Below, one piece after another: positions 1 to 10,054 of a DNA stretch of 64,000 bases (position 1 is its first letter; the number at the start of each line of letters is the position of its first letter). Position numbers and translations under genes: made by a program. The notes under the pieces were generated by a model. The model worked only from the letters and a program-made list of their open reading frames with translations. It was not told where the DNA came from and searched no databases. Source of the stretch: Plumapathes pennacea (taxonomy: Eukaryota > Cnidaria > Anthozoa > Antipatharia > Myriopathidae); the NCBI GenBank assembly GCA_964036295.1, contig OZ038465.1, positions 13,706,667 to 13,770,666 of the forward strand, given 5' to 3'.

Positions 1-451
1 GTAAAAGCATCATGTCACATGTTTACCAATAAATACAGGAAGACTTGCTTTCACCGTATTTAAAATCAACATTCTATGTAATAGAAAGAGTGAATCTTGA
101 CCTGGGTTATTGTAATGCAAAATAAATTTAATAAATAAATTAAATACGGTAAGACATGCAGCACCTTATTACAGAGTGCATTCATCATCAAAATAAATAG
201 TGTAACGTAGTAAGAACAATATAGTCTTACTAAGTATACACCTACACTTGTTATTAATCCTTACAATACATTGTGTTAATAAAATGAAAATATAAAAGGA
301 CTATTCAACGACATCTGCTGGTGTATTAAAAGGCATACAGTTCGGGCCATATTCATCACAACCAGTTCCACACCGCGCCCACAGAGAACAATATTGAGTT
401 ACCTTCTTTAAAATCAACATCTAAAGTTTTAGAAAACAGCATCAAAGAAAC
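1..451 (+). other. Array spacer upstream of receptor locus 1
   Basis: No gene is seen. Positions about 1-110 carry the block found upstream of the other array members (catcatgtc, accaataaat, ttgctttcacc, attctatgtaat). The window therefore opens inside a repeat unit, and more receptor copies may lie to the left. The 60 bases before the ATG at 452 resemble the leaders of the later loci. Confidence 0.6.
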
Positions 452-1429
452 ATGGCTAGCAATTCGACAGCATCATTGAAAATTCCCGATTTCTGTATCG
501 CCATCTACCTGGTCGAGAGCTTTCTTATTTGTCTGGGAAACTCGCTCAGTATTGTAGTGTTCTGGAGAAGAAGACGTTCACTAAAACGAACCAGTTATCT
601 GCTTATCAACCTGGCGGTCGCCGATTTCAGTCTTGGTATTTTCACGGCAGTAAAATACAGTCATCACACAGTCATCACACAGGTTTGGTCTTGGAGCAAA
701 GAAACATTGTACATGCATATTCCGATGGTCATGAACCCCCTTTTTATATTTGCGTCGATCTTTTCCCTGACACTTATTTCACTGGAGACAGCGTACGCTA
801 TGGTCTTCCCATTTCGACACCGAACAACTGGTCGCCGTGCGTACTACTTTGCAATAAGCCTGGTCTGGCTTCTGGCCGTATTTTCTTGCGCTGTGTGGTT
901 TCTTTTGCCCTTCTTCAACTCTAATTTCTCACTTCCAGTAACTATTTTCATCATAGTTATCTCCGGAGTGTGTCTGATCCTGTTGTCGTCTTCTTACTTA
1001 TTGATATGGTGCTCAGTGTCAAAACGTCCAACCGGACAAATAGGAGAAAGAGACCAAAGAAAGAAGCTCTCAGTCACTCACATTTTTATGAAAATAGTAC
1101 AGTTCACCGGAAATGAGAGCCTCATTTTATACGGAGTCCTTCTGTCAAATTCTTTTCTTAATCCGTTGGTATATACTTTCAGAATGCCCGAGTTCAGAGC
1201 AGAAATCAAACTTATCATCTGCAAACTAAAATGTTTTGCTTGCCACATGATACCCATGTCCATTGTTCAACCTGCTCATGAAATACAAGTGATAAGATCG
1301 CCCTGCGCTCAGCTTAAAGAGCGAAATGATAACAATGCAAATCAACTTCAATTCCAAAGTGAGAGTTTAAATCCTGGATTCGTAAACGAAGGGGGTCTGC
1401 AGGAAAGTGCCTGCACAGTAAATAAGTGA
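452..1429 (+). CDS. Array receptor 1: rhodopsin-like receptor that has lost TM6
   Basis: A single-exon open frame of 325 aa. It has an N-glycosylation site at N4, TM1 with GN, the basic loop FWRRRRSLKRTSY, TM2 (NLAVADF), TM3 ending in SLETAYA, TM4, TM5 (GVCLIL), then directly TM7 (NPLVYTFRMPEFR) and a long C-tail. After KKLSVT the 21 or so residues that form TM6 in every other member (with TWIP) are missing without a frameshift. The junction is at 1076-1079 (ACTC). TM1-TM5 match locus 5 almost exactly, while the C-tail is the long type of loci 2-4, so the gene looks recombinant. With six helices and an inverted C-terminus it is probably not a working receptor. It may be an expressed pseudogene or a truncated partner. 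Start choice: this ATG aligns with the starts of its paralogs. Confidence 0.8.
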   Translation: MASNSTASLKIPDFCIAIYLVESFLICLGNSLSIVVFWRRRRSLKRTSYLLINLAVADFSLGIFTAVKYSHHTVITQVWSWSKETLYMHIPMVMNPLFIFASIFSLTLISLETAYAMVFPFRHRTTGRRAYYFAISLVWLLAVFSCAVWFLLPFFNSNFSLPVTIFIIVISGVCLILLSSSYLLIWCSVSKRPTGQIGERDQRKKLSVTHIFMKIVQFTGNESLILYGVLLSNSFLNPLVYTFRMPEFRAEIKLIICKLKCFACHMIPMSIVQPAHEIQVIRSPCAQLKERNDNNANQLQFQSESLNPGFVNEGGLQESACTVNK

Positions 1430-2261
1430 AAGTTACGGCCTATTCTGTAGGCTTCAATTAGACTTTGGTTGGACACACTTTCTTGTATTATTCCCTTCCC
1501 AAAGGATAGAATCTAAAAGTTAATAAGATAACATATTGCCCTAAGATAAATCACCAACACATTTTTAGTTTAACAGAGCACGCCTTCCTTCTCGATGTTA
1601 CCAGAATACTAGATTTAGTACGTTTATCTTAAATAAAAACTTTGATTTTCGCCAACATTTGCAAATGACAATAGGAGAGAAGAACTACACGGTTTGCATC
1701 ATGTACTACTCTATAGCTTATCTGTTCCCTTGAACAATTAAATAAAATTTAAAATAGTTTCTCAGTTCTGGTACTTATCTTGTCGGTCTAACAAAAAGTT
1801 TAGACGCAACGGTTCCAGTATGGCGGCCCAATATGGAAAACATCGTTTCTTATGTCTACAATAAATATATAATGACTTTCTTTCGACCATCTTCAAATTC
1901 AACATTCCATATTCAATCTAAAGTAAATATCGAGTTATTAAAACAGGAAATTAAGCGTGGGTGAAAGTCCCACCATTTTTCAAAGGAGACCCAATTGACA
2001 AGCCAGATCAAAGGCCGCATACGAACTATTGCTATTTCTATTACCATTGCTTGGGTCGTAACAAATCCAAGAGCGTCAACCATCTTGGGAGAGAATAGTA
2101 ACATTAACCTATACCGTTATAACAGAAGTATAGTAAGGAAATCTAGCCTTCTTCAAGACACTATGAACGTGTGATTGATTCCTAACAAGCCATGAAAAAG
2201 TGTTAACTTTGTATGGAGACTGACTTTCAGGACATTTGTTGTGAAACAGCACTAAAGAAAA
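1430..2261 (+). other. Spacer between receptor loci 1 and 2
   Basis: No gene is seen. It contains an AATAAA hexamer near 1632, a possible poly(A) signal. From about 1800 to 1940 comes the upstream block shared by array units. The 150 bases before locus 2 match the leaders of loci 3 and 4 (acaagccatgaaaaagt and tttgttgtgaaacag). Confidence 0.5.
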
Positions 2262-3311
2262 ATGACCAATGATTCTTCAACATTATGGACATTATTCAAA
2301 GATTTCACGATTCCTATGCCTTGGACTGTGATCTATCCGATCGAGAACTTTCTAGCTTGTTTCGGTAACTCTCTAAGCATTTTGGTTTTCTGGAGAAGAC
2401 GACGAACCAGTTATCTGCTCATCAACCTGGCAGTCGCCGATCTTAGCTCTGGCGTTTTCTCGGCTTGCAGTACAGTCTTAACGGCGGTCGGTGCTTTAAA
2501 TCAGGAAATAACTTATGCTGCTTACTTCATCAGCGGTCTTTCTACGATTGCATCGATCTCTTCCCTGACACTTGTTTCACTAGAGACAGCGTACGCTGTG
2601 GTCTTTCCGTTCCGACATCGAACAACTGGTCGCCGTGCTTACTGCTTCGCCGTAACGCTGGTCTGGAGTCTGGCAGCTTTAGTTTCACTTTTAAACTCTC
2701 TCCTTATCGCCTACGTTAACGATATAATGTTTCCAGTAGTTTGCAGCAGTATCGTTATAATAGGAGTGTGCCTAATCCTGTTGTCTACTTCTTATTTACT
2801 GATATGGTGGTTCGTCACAAAACGTCCAAACAGACAAATGCGAGAAACAGACCAGAGAAAGAAACTCTCACTTACTCTATTTGTCGTTACAACTTTGTCT
2901 TTGATGACATGGATTCCGGGACAGTTGGCCTTTCTTACTTTTTACGTGAAAAATTTCACAAACGCAGGTCCCACCCTACAAGCAGTACTCTTGTTGAATT
3001 TCTTGCTTAATCCGTTGGTCTACACTTTCAGAATGCCCGAGTTCAGAAGAGAAATCAAACTCATCATCTGCGAACTACCCTGTTGCAAGTTAAAACTCAG
3101 AGCTGCTGCTCCATCTTCGCCTGCTTGTCATGTAATATCCATGTCCAATATTCACTCTGCTCATGAAATACAAGTGCTAAGATCACCCTGCGCTCAGTTC
3201 CAAGAGCGAAATGACAACAATGCAAAACTTCAAATCCAGGGAGAAAATTTTAATCCTGGTTTCATAAACGAAAGGAGTCCGCAGGAGAGTGCTTGCACTG
3301 CAAACGAGTAA
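2262..3311 (+). CDS. Array receptor 2: class A-type 7TM receptor, long C-tail
   Basis: A single-exon frame of 349 aa with all seven helices: GN in TM1 (about residue 36), NLAVAD in TM2, E108-T-A in place of D-R-Y at the end of TM3, TWIP in TM6 and NPLVY in TM7. Compared with its paralogs, the first cytoplasmic loop reads FWRRRRTSY: twelve bases (four residues, including SLR) are missing at about 2400. The roughly 90-residue tail has APSSPACH, SPCAQFQERNDNN and a closing ESACTANE, shared with loci 1, 3 and 4. Ser-Pro sites there could be phosphorylated (inference). Cysteines for the usual TM3-ECL2 disulfide are not evident. The ligand is unknown. Confidence 0.9.
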   Translation: MTNDSSTLWTLFKDFTIPMPWTVIYPIENFLACFGNSLSILVFWRRRRTSYLLINLAVADLSSGVFSACSTVLTAVGALNQEITYAAYFISGLSTIASISSLTLVSLETAYAVVFPFRHRTTGRRAYCFAVTLVWSLAALVSLLNSLLIAYVNDIMFPVVCSSIVIIGVCLILLSTSYLLIWWFVTKRPNRQMRETDQRKKLSLTLFVVTTLSLMTWIPGQLAFLTFYVKNFTNAGPTLQAVLLLNFLLNPLVYTFRMPEFRREIKLIICELPCCKLKLRAAAPSSPACHVISMSNIHSAHEIQVLRSPCAQFQERNDNNAKLQIQGENFNPGFINERSPQESACTANE

Positions 3312-4240
3312 CAGGTCTTCATTTGGAAAGACTTCCATTAGACATCTAAGAAATATTCTTGTAGTTTAATCGGACGAAGGATAAAATCTAAATGTTAACA
3401 AACCGGAATAATGCGCTAGGAGAGACGAACACTTCCTTCTTTCCTTTACTTTAATTTTTAGAGGACTAGACTGCAACTCTTGTGCGTTAATTATTGCGGA
3501 CTGATTTATACGCAGCGTAAATTGATAATAGTTTAGAATGTAAAATGTAATACTTCCAATTTCGGTTGATAGAAGTTTAGTGGAGCTATACTGGTCCGGT
3601 GAATTTGTACACTGTAATGAAACATCGGAAAATAGATATGTCCGAGAACTTTATACTCCGTAAAATTCTACATATACAAAACGAGACGTATTGAATGTAA
3701 CTCCCTTATGGAAATGGAAAAAAAAAGGCTGGAGGAGTCACACTACATAGTGTTCCATCTCATTTCTATTTCGATCAAAACAAGAATGTTAGATTTAGTA
3801 CAGCACGACATTTGATCCTATTCATTTGCATTTATTAAATAGAATATGAAAATAGTCTATTTCGCGTTTTTGTCTTGTCAGTCAAACAAAACGCTTTGAA
3901 AGCATCATGCCTTGTCCGCACAATAAATAAATAAAGACTTCCTTTTCATCATACTCAAAATCAACATTCCATATTATTTAAATTAAGTCCTGAATTATGG
4001 AAATAGAAAACAGAGCGCCGGTGAGAGTCCCACCAATCTTATCGACAGTTGACATTAGTCGATAACTAATTCAAAGCGCGTCAACCATTTTGGGACAAGA
4101 TAACACAATTTCTATCGTTCAACAGAAAGATAGTAAAAAAATCTAGCCTTACACAAGACACTACAAACTGGCTCATTCCCAACAAGCCGTGAAAAAGTGG
4201 ACTATTTGAAACATTTGTCGTGAAACAGCACCGAACAAAC
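3312..4240 (+). other. Spacer between receptor loci 2 and 3
   Basis: No gene is seen. The shared upstream block occupies about 3880-4000 (aaagcatcatgccttgtccgc, then aaatcaacattccat). The 150 bases before the ATG repeat the leader of locus 2. Confidence 0.5.
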
Positions 4241-5257
4241 ATGGCCAATGATTCTTCAACATCATGGACTCTCGGAAAAGATTTCAAGCTATCTGTTTCC
4301 TGGAAGATCATCTATCTGGTTGAGAGCTTTCTTGTATGTTTCGGTAATTCTCTGAGCATTTTGGTTTTCTGGAGGAGACGACGCTCACTAAGACGAACTA
4401 GTTACCTACTCATCAACCTGGCGGTCGCCGATTTCAGCTATGGCATGTGCACAGCTTGCAATGCAGCCATAATGCACTTTAAGGCTTGGAACCGGGAAAT
4501 AAGTTATGTCGTGTCCTTCATCAACACTCTTGCTCTCCATGCATCAATATTTTTCCTGACACTTGTTTCGCTAGAGACAGCGTACGCTATCGTCTTCCCA
4601 TTTCGACATCGAACAGCTACTCGCCGTTCCTACTTCTTCGCTGAAACGCTAGTCTGGATTCTGGCAGCTTTAGTTTCATTTTTGAACTCTCTCTTGTTCG
4701 TCTACCATCAGTACTTTTTTTTAATAGTCATTTTCGGCATAATAGGGGTGTGTCTAATCTTGTTAGTTTCTGCTTATTTCCTGATATGGTGGTTCGTGAC
4801 AAAACGTCCAACCAGACAAATGCGGGAAAGAGGCCAGAGAAAGAAACTCTCGGTTACTCTACTTGTCGTTACACTTTTGTCTTTGGTGACATGGACTCCC
4901 GGACTGTCGGTCCCTCTTAGTTATGTTTTCAAAGAGCTGCAGTTCAAAGATAACATCCCCATCCTTCAAGCAGTCGTCTTGGCCAATTCCTTCCTTAATC
5001 CATTGGTCTACACTTTCAGAATGCCCGAGTTCAGAAATGAAATCAAACTTATCATCTGTAAACTGCCATGTCGTAAGTTAAGAGTTAAAGCTGCTGCTCC
5101 ATCTTCGCCTGCTTGTCACATAATATCCATGTCGATTATTAACCCTGCTCATGAAATACAAGTGCTATCGCCCCGCGATCAGTCCCAAGAACGAAACGAC
5201 AACAATGCAAATCAACTTCAATTCCAAAGTGAAAGTATAAATCCTGGATTCATATGA
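4241..5257 (+). CDS. Array receptor 3: class A-type 7TM receptor, long C-tail
   Basis: A single-exon frame of 338 aa. An in-frame ATG lies 21 bases upstream (4220), but the start at 4241 is preferred because MANDSST aligns with loci 2 and 4. Seven helices are present, with GN in TM1, the complete first loop FWRRRRSLRRTSY, SLETAYA after TM3, TWTP in TM6 and NPLVYTFRMPEF in TM7. The third loop reads RERGQRKK where others have RERDQRKK. The tail is the long type but stops at INPGFI, about 13 residues earlier than in loci 1 and 2, through a TGA. The TM2-TM3 region and ECL2 differ greatly from the neighbours, as expected for a different ligand (inference). Confidence 0.9.
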   Translation: MANDSSTSWTLGKDFKLSVSWKIIYLVESFLVCFGNSLSILVFWRRRRSLRRTSYLLINLAVADFSYGMCTACNAAIMHFKAWNREISYVVSFINTLALHASIFFLTLVSLETAYAIVFPFRHRTATRRSYFFAETLVWILAALVSFLNSLLFVYHQYFFLIVIFGIIGVCLILLVSAYFLIWWFVTKRPTRQMRERGQRKKLSVTLLVVTLLSLVTWTPGLSVPLSYVFKELQFKDNIPILQAVVLANSFLNPLVYTFRMPEFRNEIKLIICKLPCRKLRVKAAAPSSPACHIISMSIINPAHEIQVLSPRDQSQERNDNNANQLQFQSESINPGFI

Positions 5258-6683
5258 ACAGCAAGTGAGTGTTTGGCCTATTCTATGAGGGCTCCAATTA
5301 GACTTTGGTTGCCTCTGCGGAAAAGCGACACATTTTTTACGTTATCTTTCACCCAAAGGACAAAAAGAGAACAGTTTTTTGGCCAAGTATAAATCACCAA
5401 TGACTTCTTTCGTTTTCTTTACTTGTCAAGAGAATAGTCTGCAATCTCTTGTAGTTTCAGTTGAACAGGTACAATAGAGAGCTGACCACGCCTTGGGCTT
5501 CTCGATGTAACCAGAATTTGTAAAGTAATTATATTTAGTGCGGTACGATGTTTATTTAATGATATATTTTTAATTTTCGCCAACATGTGTAAAGAACAGT
5601 AGGAGAGAAGAACTACACAATAAAAGGCACTTGAACCCCATATAATTAAACTCGTATAAAGAATTACTGATTACTGTGATACTGTCATTTCACTGCGCTA
5701 TTTCACTTCATCTCAGTTTGGTGATCTGTATAAATGCACATTTAAGAACGCCTCAAAGACGCAGGGATGTTTCGGGCGGACCAAATCTTTGCTCCTGGAT
5801 TCATAAACGGAGGCCGTCCGTATACCTAGTACATTTTCAACAGAGATGACGCTAAACACTGAATCGAGACGCTCTAACAGCACACATTTTCAATTCTTGA
5901 ATTTCTTATTAATCAAACCAAGTGTTTGAATAATGCACTCCAACTTGTCTCCACGTTATCAGAAAGCTGTTGCACTACTAAACGAACCACCTTCCCTAAG
6001 TAAACTTTAATTTATTCAGTATTCATTAGCGCGTACTTTTCTGAAGTAATAACAAATATACTTCTTTTTTCATAATTTTTTCATGGCTTCTTCAATTGAT
6101 GGGTTATTGGTAGATCTCCCATGTAAATTAAAATTTTCAGGCAGGCCCAGCTTTATTATAGATCGAGTGAAAGCATTTAAATGAAAATTAAAAATGGTCC
6201 CTTATATATTTAAATTACCTAGTCGATCTAACAAAAGACAGAGTTAATAAATCCTGTTCCAATGTGACCCAATATTGAAGGCATCGTATTTTCAGTCTAG
6301 AATAAATAACATAATGACTTCCTCTTTACCATCTTGAAAATCAATATTCTGCAAGATCTAAATCAAATCCCAACTTATTGAAATGGAAAATAAGGTGTGA
6401 ATGAGAGTCCCACTATTGTTCAAAGTAAGACCTTGTAGACAGGTGAGATACGTCTGCACACAAAAACTTTTACTAGGGTCGAAAGCAGTTCAAAGCGTCA
6501 ACCATTTTGGGCAGTCGAGTAACATTTATGATAACCGTTATAAACGAAAGAGTGTAGTAATGAAATCTAGCCTTCCACGGGACACTGAACGTGTGGTTGA
6601 TTCCAAACAAGCCGTGAAAAAGTCTTAACTGTGTACGGAGGCTGAAGTTTAAAACATTTGTCGTGAAACAGTATAAAAAAAAA
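5258..6683 (+). other. Spacer with a relic receptor tail
   Basis: No intact gene is seen. Around 5790-5822 the sequence ctcctggattcataaacgg matches the C-tail coding region of loci 1 and 2 (NPGF-NE) and is a decayed fragment. Positions 5840-6050 carry a spacer block (gagatgacgctaaacactg onward) that recurs downstream of other loci. The shared upstream block follows at about 6240-6365. Confidence 0.5.
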
Positions 6684-7492
6684 ATGGCCAATGATTCTTC
6701 AACACCACGGACTATCTTGAAAGATTTAACGCCTCCTGTTTCCTTGAACGTGATCTATCTAGTCGAGAGCTTTCTAGTTTGTTTCGGGAACTCTCTTTGC
6801 ATTTTGGTTTTCTGGAGAAGACGACGCTCACTAAGGCAAACCAGTTATCTGCTCATCAACCTGGCAGTCGCCGATCTTAGCTCTGGCGTTTTCTCGGCTT
6901 GCAGAGCAGTCCTCATTCAGTCTGAGGTTTGGAATCTGGAAATGCTTATTGTTATCTACTTAATGTTAGGTCTTGCTGTCGCTGCATCGATCTTTTCCCT
7001 GACACTTGTTTCACTAGAAACAGCGTACGCTATGGTCTTCCCATTTCGACATCGAACAGCTTGTCGCCGTTCCCATTTCTTCGCTTTAACGCTGGTCTGG
7101 ATTCTGGCAGCTTTAGTTTCACTTTCTACCCATCTATCGTTCGTCTACTATAACTATTTCTTTGCAGTAATTTGCATCATTGTCGTTATATTCGGAATGT
7201 GTTTAATCCGTTGGTGTACACTTTCAGAATGCCCGAATTCAGAAAAGAAATCAAAACCATCGTCTGCAAACTACAATGTTGCAAGTTAAAACGCAGAGCT
7301 GCTGCTCCATCTTCGCCTGCTTGTCACATAAACATGTACAATTTTCACTCTGTTCACGAAATGGGAGTGCTAAGATCGCCCTGCGCTCAGCCCCAAGAGC
7401 GAAACGACAACAGTGCAAATCAACTTCAACTCAAAGGTGAGACTTTAAATCCACGAGAGAAAGGTACGGCCTATTCTGAAGGCTCCAATTAG
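6684..7492 (+). pseudogene. Array receptor 4: broken, TM5-TM7 deleted
   Basis: The frame opens with MANDSST at 6684 (an upstream in-frame ATG at 6663 is less likely). It reads normally through TM1, FWRRRRSLRQTSY, TM2, SLETAYA and TM4 into TM5 (FGMCLI). There it jumps at 7203-7209 (TTAATCC) into the TM7 coding region in another frame. About 235 bases are missing compared with locus 2, which removes the third loop, TM6 and most of TM7. The main frame ends near 7289 in unrelated residues. The true tail (NPLVYTFRMPEFRKEIK, then APSSPACH) continues in a second frame to 7492. The product would have about five helices, so this is a pseudogene. The deletion looks recent, because the rest is well conserved. 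Confidence 0.88.
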
Positions 7493-8773
7493 ACTCTTGG
7501 TAGCCACTGAGGAAAAGCGACACATTTTCTTGCATTATCGTCCACCCAAAGGAAAAAAATCTAAAAGCTTAAGAGAGAGTATATGGATCACGGAAAAGTC
7601 ATCAATGTCTTCTTTCATTTTCTTTACTTGTCAAGAGGTAGTCAAGAAGTAGCCTGCAATCTCCAGTGTATGTTCATAATAAGTATCGTAAAGTATCGTA
7701 AGATACGTCTTTCACAATTTTAGTTGAACATGCAAGTACTATATATATTGTTTCTCTATGTAACAAGAATGTAAAAGCAATAGGAGAGAAGAACCACACA
7801 ATAAAAAGCATTTGAACTCTATGTCTGAACTCACATAGAATTAATGATTAATGTATTACGCTGCTTTTTCAACACTCTATTTCACTTAACCTAAATTGAA
7901 GGACGACTTAAAGACGGACCAAGTCTTTACCCATATTTTTTGGACGTGCCTCGCTTTGCAAAATTTACAGCGAAGTCGACGCTAACGGTAAAGAGAAACG
8001 CACTAATAGCACTCAATATTAATTCTTGGATTTACTATTCATCACACCAAGTTATTTTAGACATGCACCCCTACTTGCAGTTGTCTCCACGCTCTTAACA
8101 AAGCATTGTACTACTTAATGAACCACCTCCCGTAGGTAAACTTATATTTTGAATCTTGATTTAGGTTATTGTAATGCAAAATAAAGTAAAGATATAAATT
8201 ACACAACGTAAGACAAAGGTGCACACTATTACAGGATATATTCATCATTATGATTCTCGACAACTAGAGCGTTGAAGAAGTGCAAAATGTCTGGCAAGAT
8301 CTAAAAAACCATTAATTTTTCCAAAAGTTTACCTTTCTGAAACAGAAACGAACATACTTTAATTCAAAATAATCTCTTTACAAATTTATTGGTTAACAGT
8401 AAGAGTTCTCGAACGTTAATTAAATTTCCAGTGTTGTCCAGCTTTATTATAAATTGAAATGAATAGTAAAAACATCATGTCATATGTCCGCAATAAATAA
8501 ATGAAGAGTTGCTTTCACCATCTGTAAATTCAATATTCTATGTAATTGAAATAAAATCTTGACTTGGGTTATTGCAATGCAAAATTAAGTTACGATAAAT
8601 ATTAAATCAGGTACGACATGCGGCACACTATAACAGGACACAGTTTTGGAAAGTCAGAAAAATATAATCTTACTAAGTATAAACTTACAATTGTTATTAT
8701 TCCTAACAGAGCATTGAAGAAGTCTGGAGAGATCCAAACTTTAAAATTACCCTGAAAAGGGACTAAAGACGAA
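7493..8773 (+). other. Spacer between receptor loci 4 and 5
   Basis: No gene is seen. It holds the recurring downstream block near 7900-8160 (cgacgctaacggtaaag and related) and a copy of the shared upstream block at about 8465-8560. The leader just before 8774 (ttgaagaagt, then aattaccctgaaa) resembles that of locus 8. Confidence 0.5.
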
Positions 8774-9631
8774 ATGACAAATTATTCATCAGCATCGCAT
8801 ACCTCGATTCACAACCGTACGCCTGTTTTCTGGAATGTGATCTATCTGGTTGAGTGTTTTCTAATTTGCTTTGGAAATGCTCTGAGCATTTTGGTTTTCT
8901 GGAGGAGAAGACGCTCACTAAGGCGAACCAGTTATCTGCTTATCAACCTGGCGGTCGCCGATCTTATGCTTGGCGTTTACGCGGCAATCTACACAATCGT
9001 AACCCTGACATGGCCCTGGAAAATGGCAATATCGCTCCAAACAATATTATTATCTGTAAACGTTCTTCCTACAATTGCATCGATCTTTTCCCTGACACTT
9101 ATTTCACTGGAGACAGCGTACGCTATGGTCTTCCCATTTCGACATCGAACAACTGGTCGCCGTGCTTACTGCTTCGCTGTAACGCTGGTCTGGCTACTGG
9201 CCGTATTTTCTTGCGCTGTGTGGTTTCTTTTGCCCTTCTTCAACTCTAATTTCTCACTTCCAGTATCTATCTTCATCATAGTTATCTCCGGAGTGTGTCT
9301 GATCCTGATGTCATCTTCTTACTTATTGATATGGTGCTCAGTGTCAAAGCAATCAACCAGGACAATGCGAGAAAGAGACCAGAGAAAGAAGCTCTCAGTC
9401 ACTCTCGTTATCGTTACAGTCTTGTCTTTGATGACATGGATTCCGGGACAGTTGAGTTTCATGAGGCATTTCCTCAAAGCGTTTAAATCCGAGCACACCC
9501 GTGCCATGCTACGTGTACTCCTTATGTCAAATTCATTCCTTAATCCGTTAGTATACACGTTCAGAATGCCAGAGTTTAGAAGAGAAATAAAGTCTATTGG
9601 CCGAAAAATAGCTGCATGTCCTTGGAGATAA
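8774..9631 (+). CDS. Array receptor 5: class A-type 7TM receptor, short C-tail
   Basis: A single-exon frame of 285 aa. N-glycosylation sites lie near the N-terminus (NYS, NRT). GN is at 34-35, the loop FWRRRRSLRRTSY at 42-54, E113-T-A replacing D-R-Y, TWIP at 221-224 and NPLVY at 257-261. The protein ends about 15 residues after FRREIK, so only helix 8 follows TM7. No cysteine sits at the usual top of TM3 or in ECL2, so the canonical disulfide is absent. TM3 to TM5 (VFSCAVWFLLPFFNSNFSL) is almost identical to locus 1, which points to gene conversion or unequal crossing-over between them. The ligand is unknown. Confidence 0.92.
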   Translation: MTNYSSASHTSIHNRTPVFWNVIYLVECFLICFGNALSILVFWRRRRSLRRTSYLLINLAVADLMLGVYAAIYTIVTLTWPWKMAISLQTILLSVNVLPTIASIFSLTLISLETAYAMVFPFRHRTTGRRAYCFAVTLVWLLAVFSCAVWFLLPFFNSNFSLPVSIFIIVISGVCLILMSSSYLLIWCSVSKQSTRTMRERDQRKKLSVTLVIVTVLSLMTWIPGQLSFMRHFLKAFKSEHTRAMLRVLLMSNSFLNPLVYTFRMPEFRREIKSIGRKIAACPWR

Positions 9632-9737
9632 CACACAGTAAAACCTGGAATGGATGTTTCCAAAACTGAAGAACCATCTTGTCACTTGATCGCCCTTTTG
9701 GAACTGGGAAAAACTGTACATTACGAAGTTCATCAGT

Positions 9738-9812
9738 GGCTTGTTTCTCACACTTGTTTCACTAGAGACAACATGCTCTTCTCGTTTCCTTATCGAACAG
9801 ATGGTCAGGATT
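9738..9812 (+). pseudogene. Relic receptor fragment (end of TM3)
   Basis: The stretch translates as FLTLVSLETT in one frame and keeps the nucleotides cacttgtttcactagagac and tttccttatcgaac of the TM3/second-loop core. Everything else of the receptor is gone. It lies about 110 bases past the stop of locus 5 and runs into a microsatellite. Confidence 0.65.
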
Positions 9813-9952
<140 letters not shown>

Positions 9953-10054
9953 GGAACCTAGGTTACACTGCAAAATGTAGCACAAAAGTGATGCTACTAG
10001 CACTCATTTTCAAAAATTCCTTATTAATCAAATCAAAAAGTTTACTAACGCAAC

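Noticed and set aside
8854..9249. Second open frame of 131 aa overlapping receptor 5, with look-alikes (62-131 aa) in most array copies
   Set aside because: It runs in an alternate frame of the receptor genes. Its conservation follows from nucleotide identity of the duplicated core, and it varies in length and start between copies.
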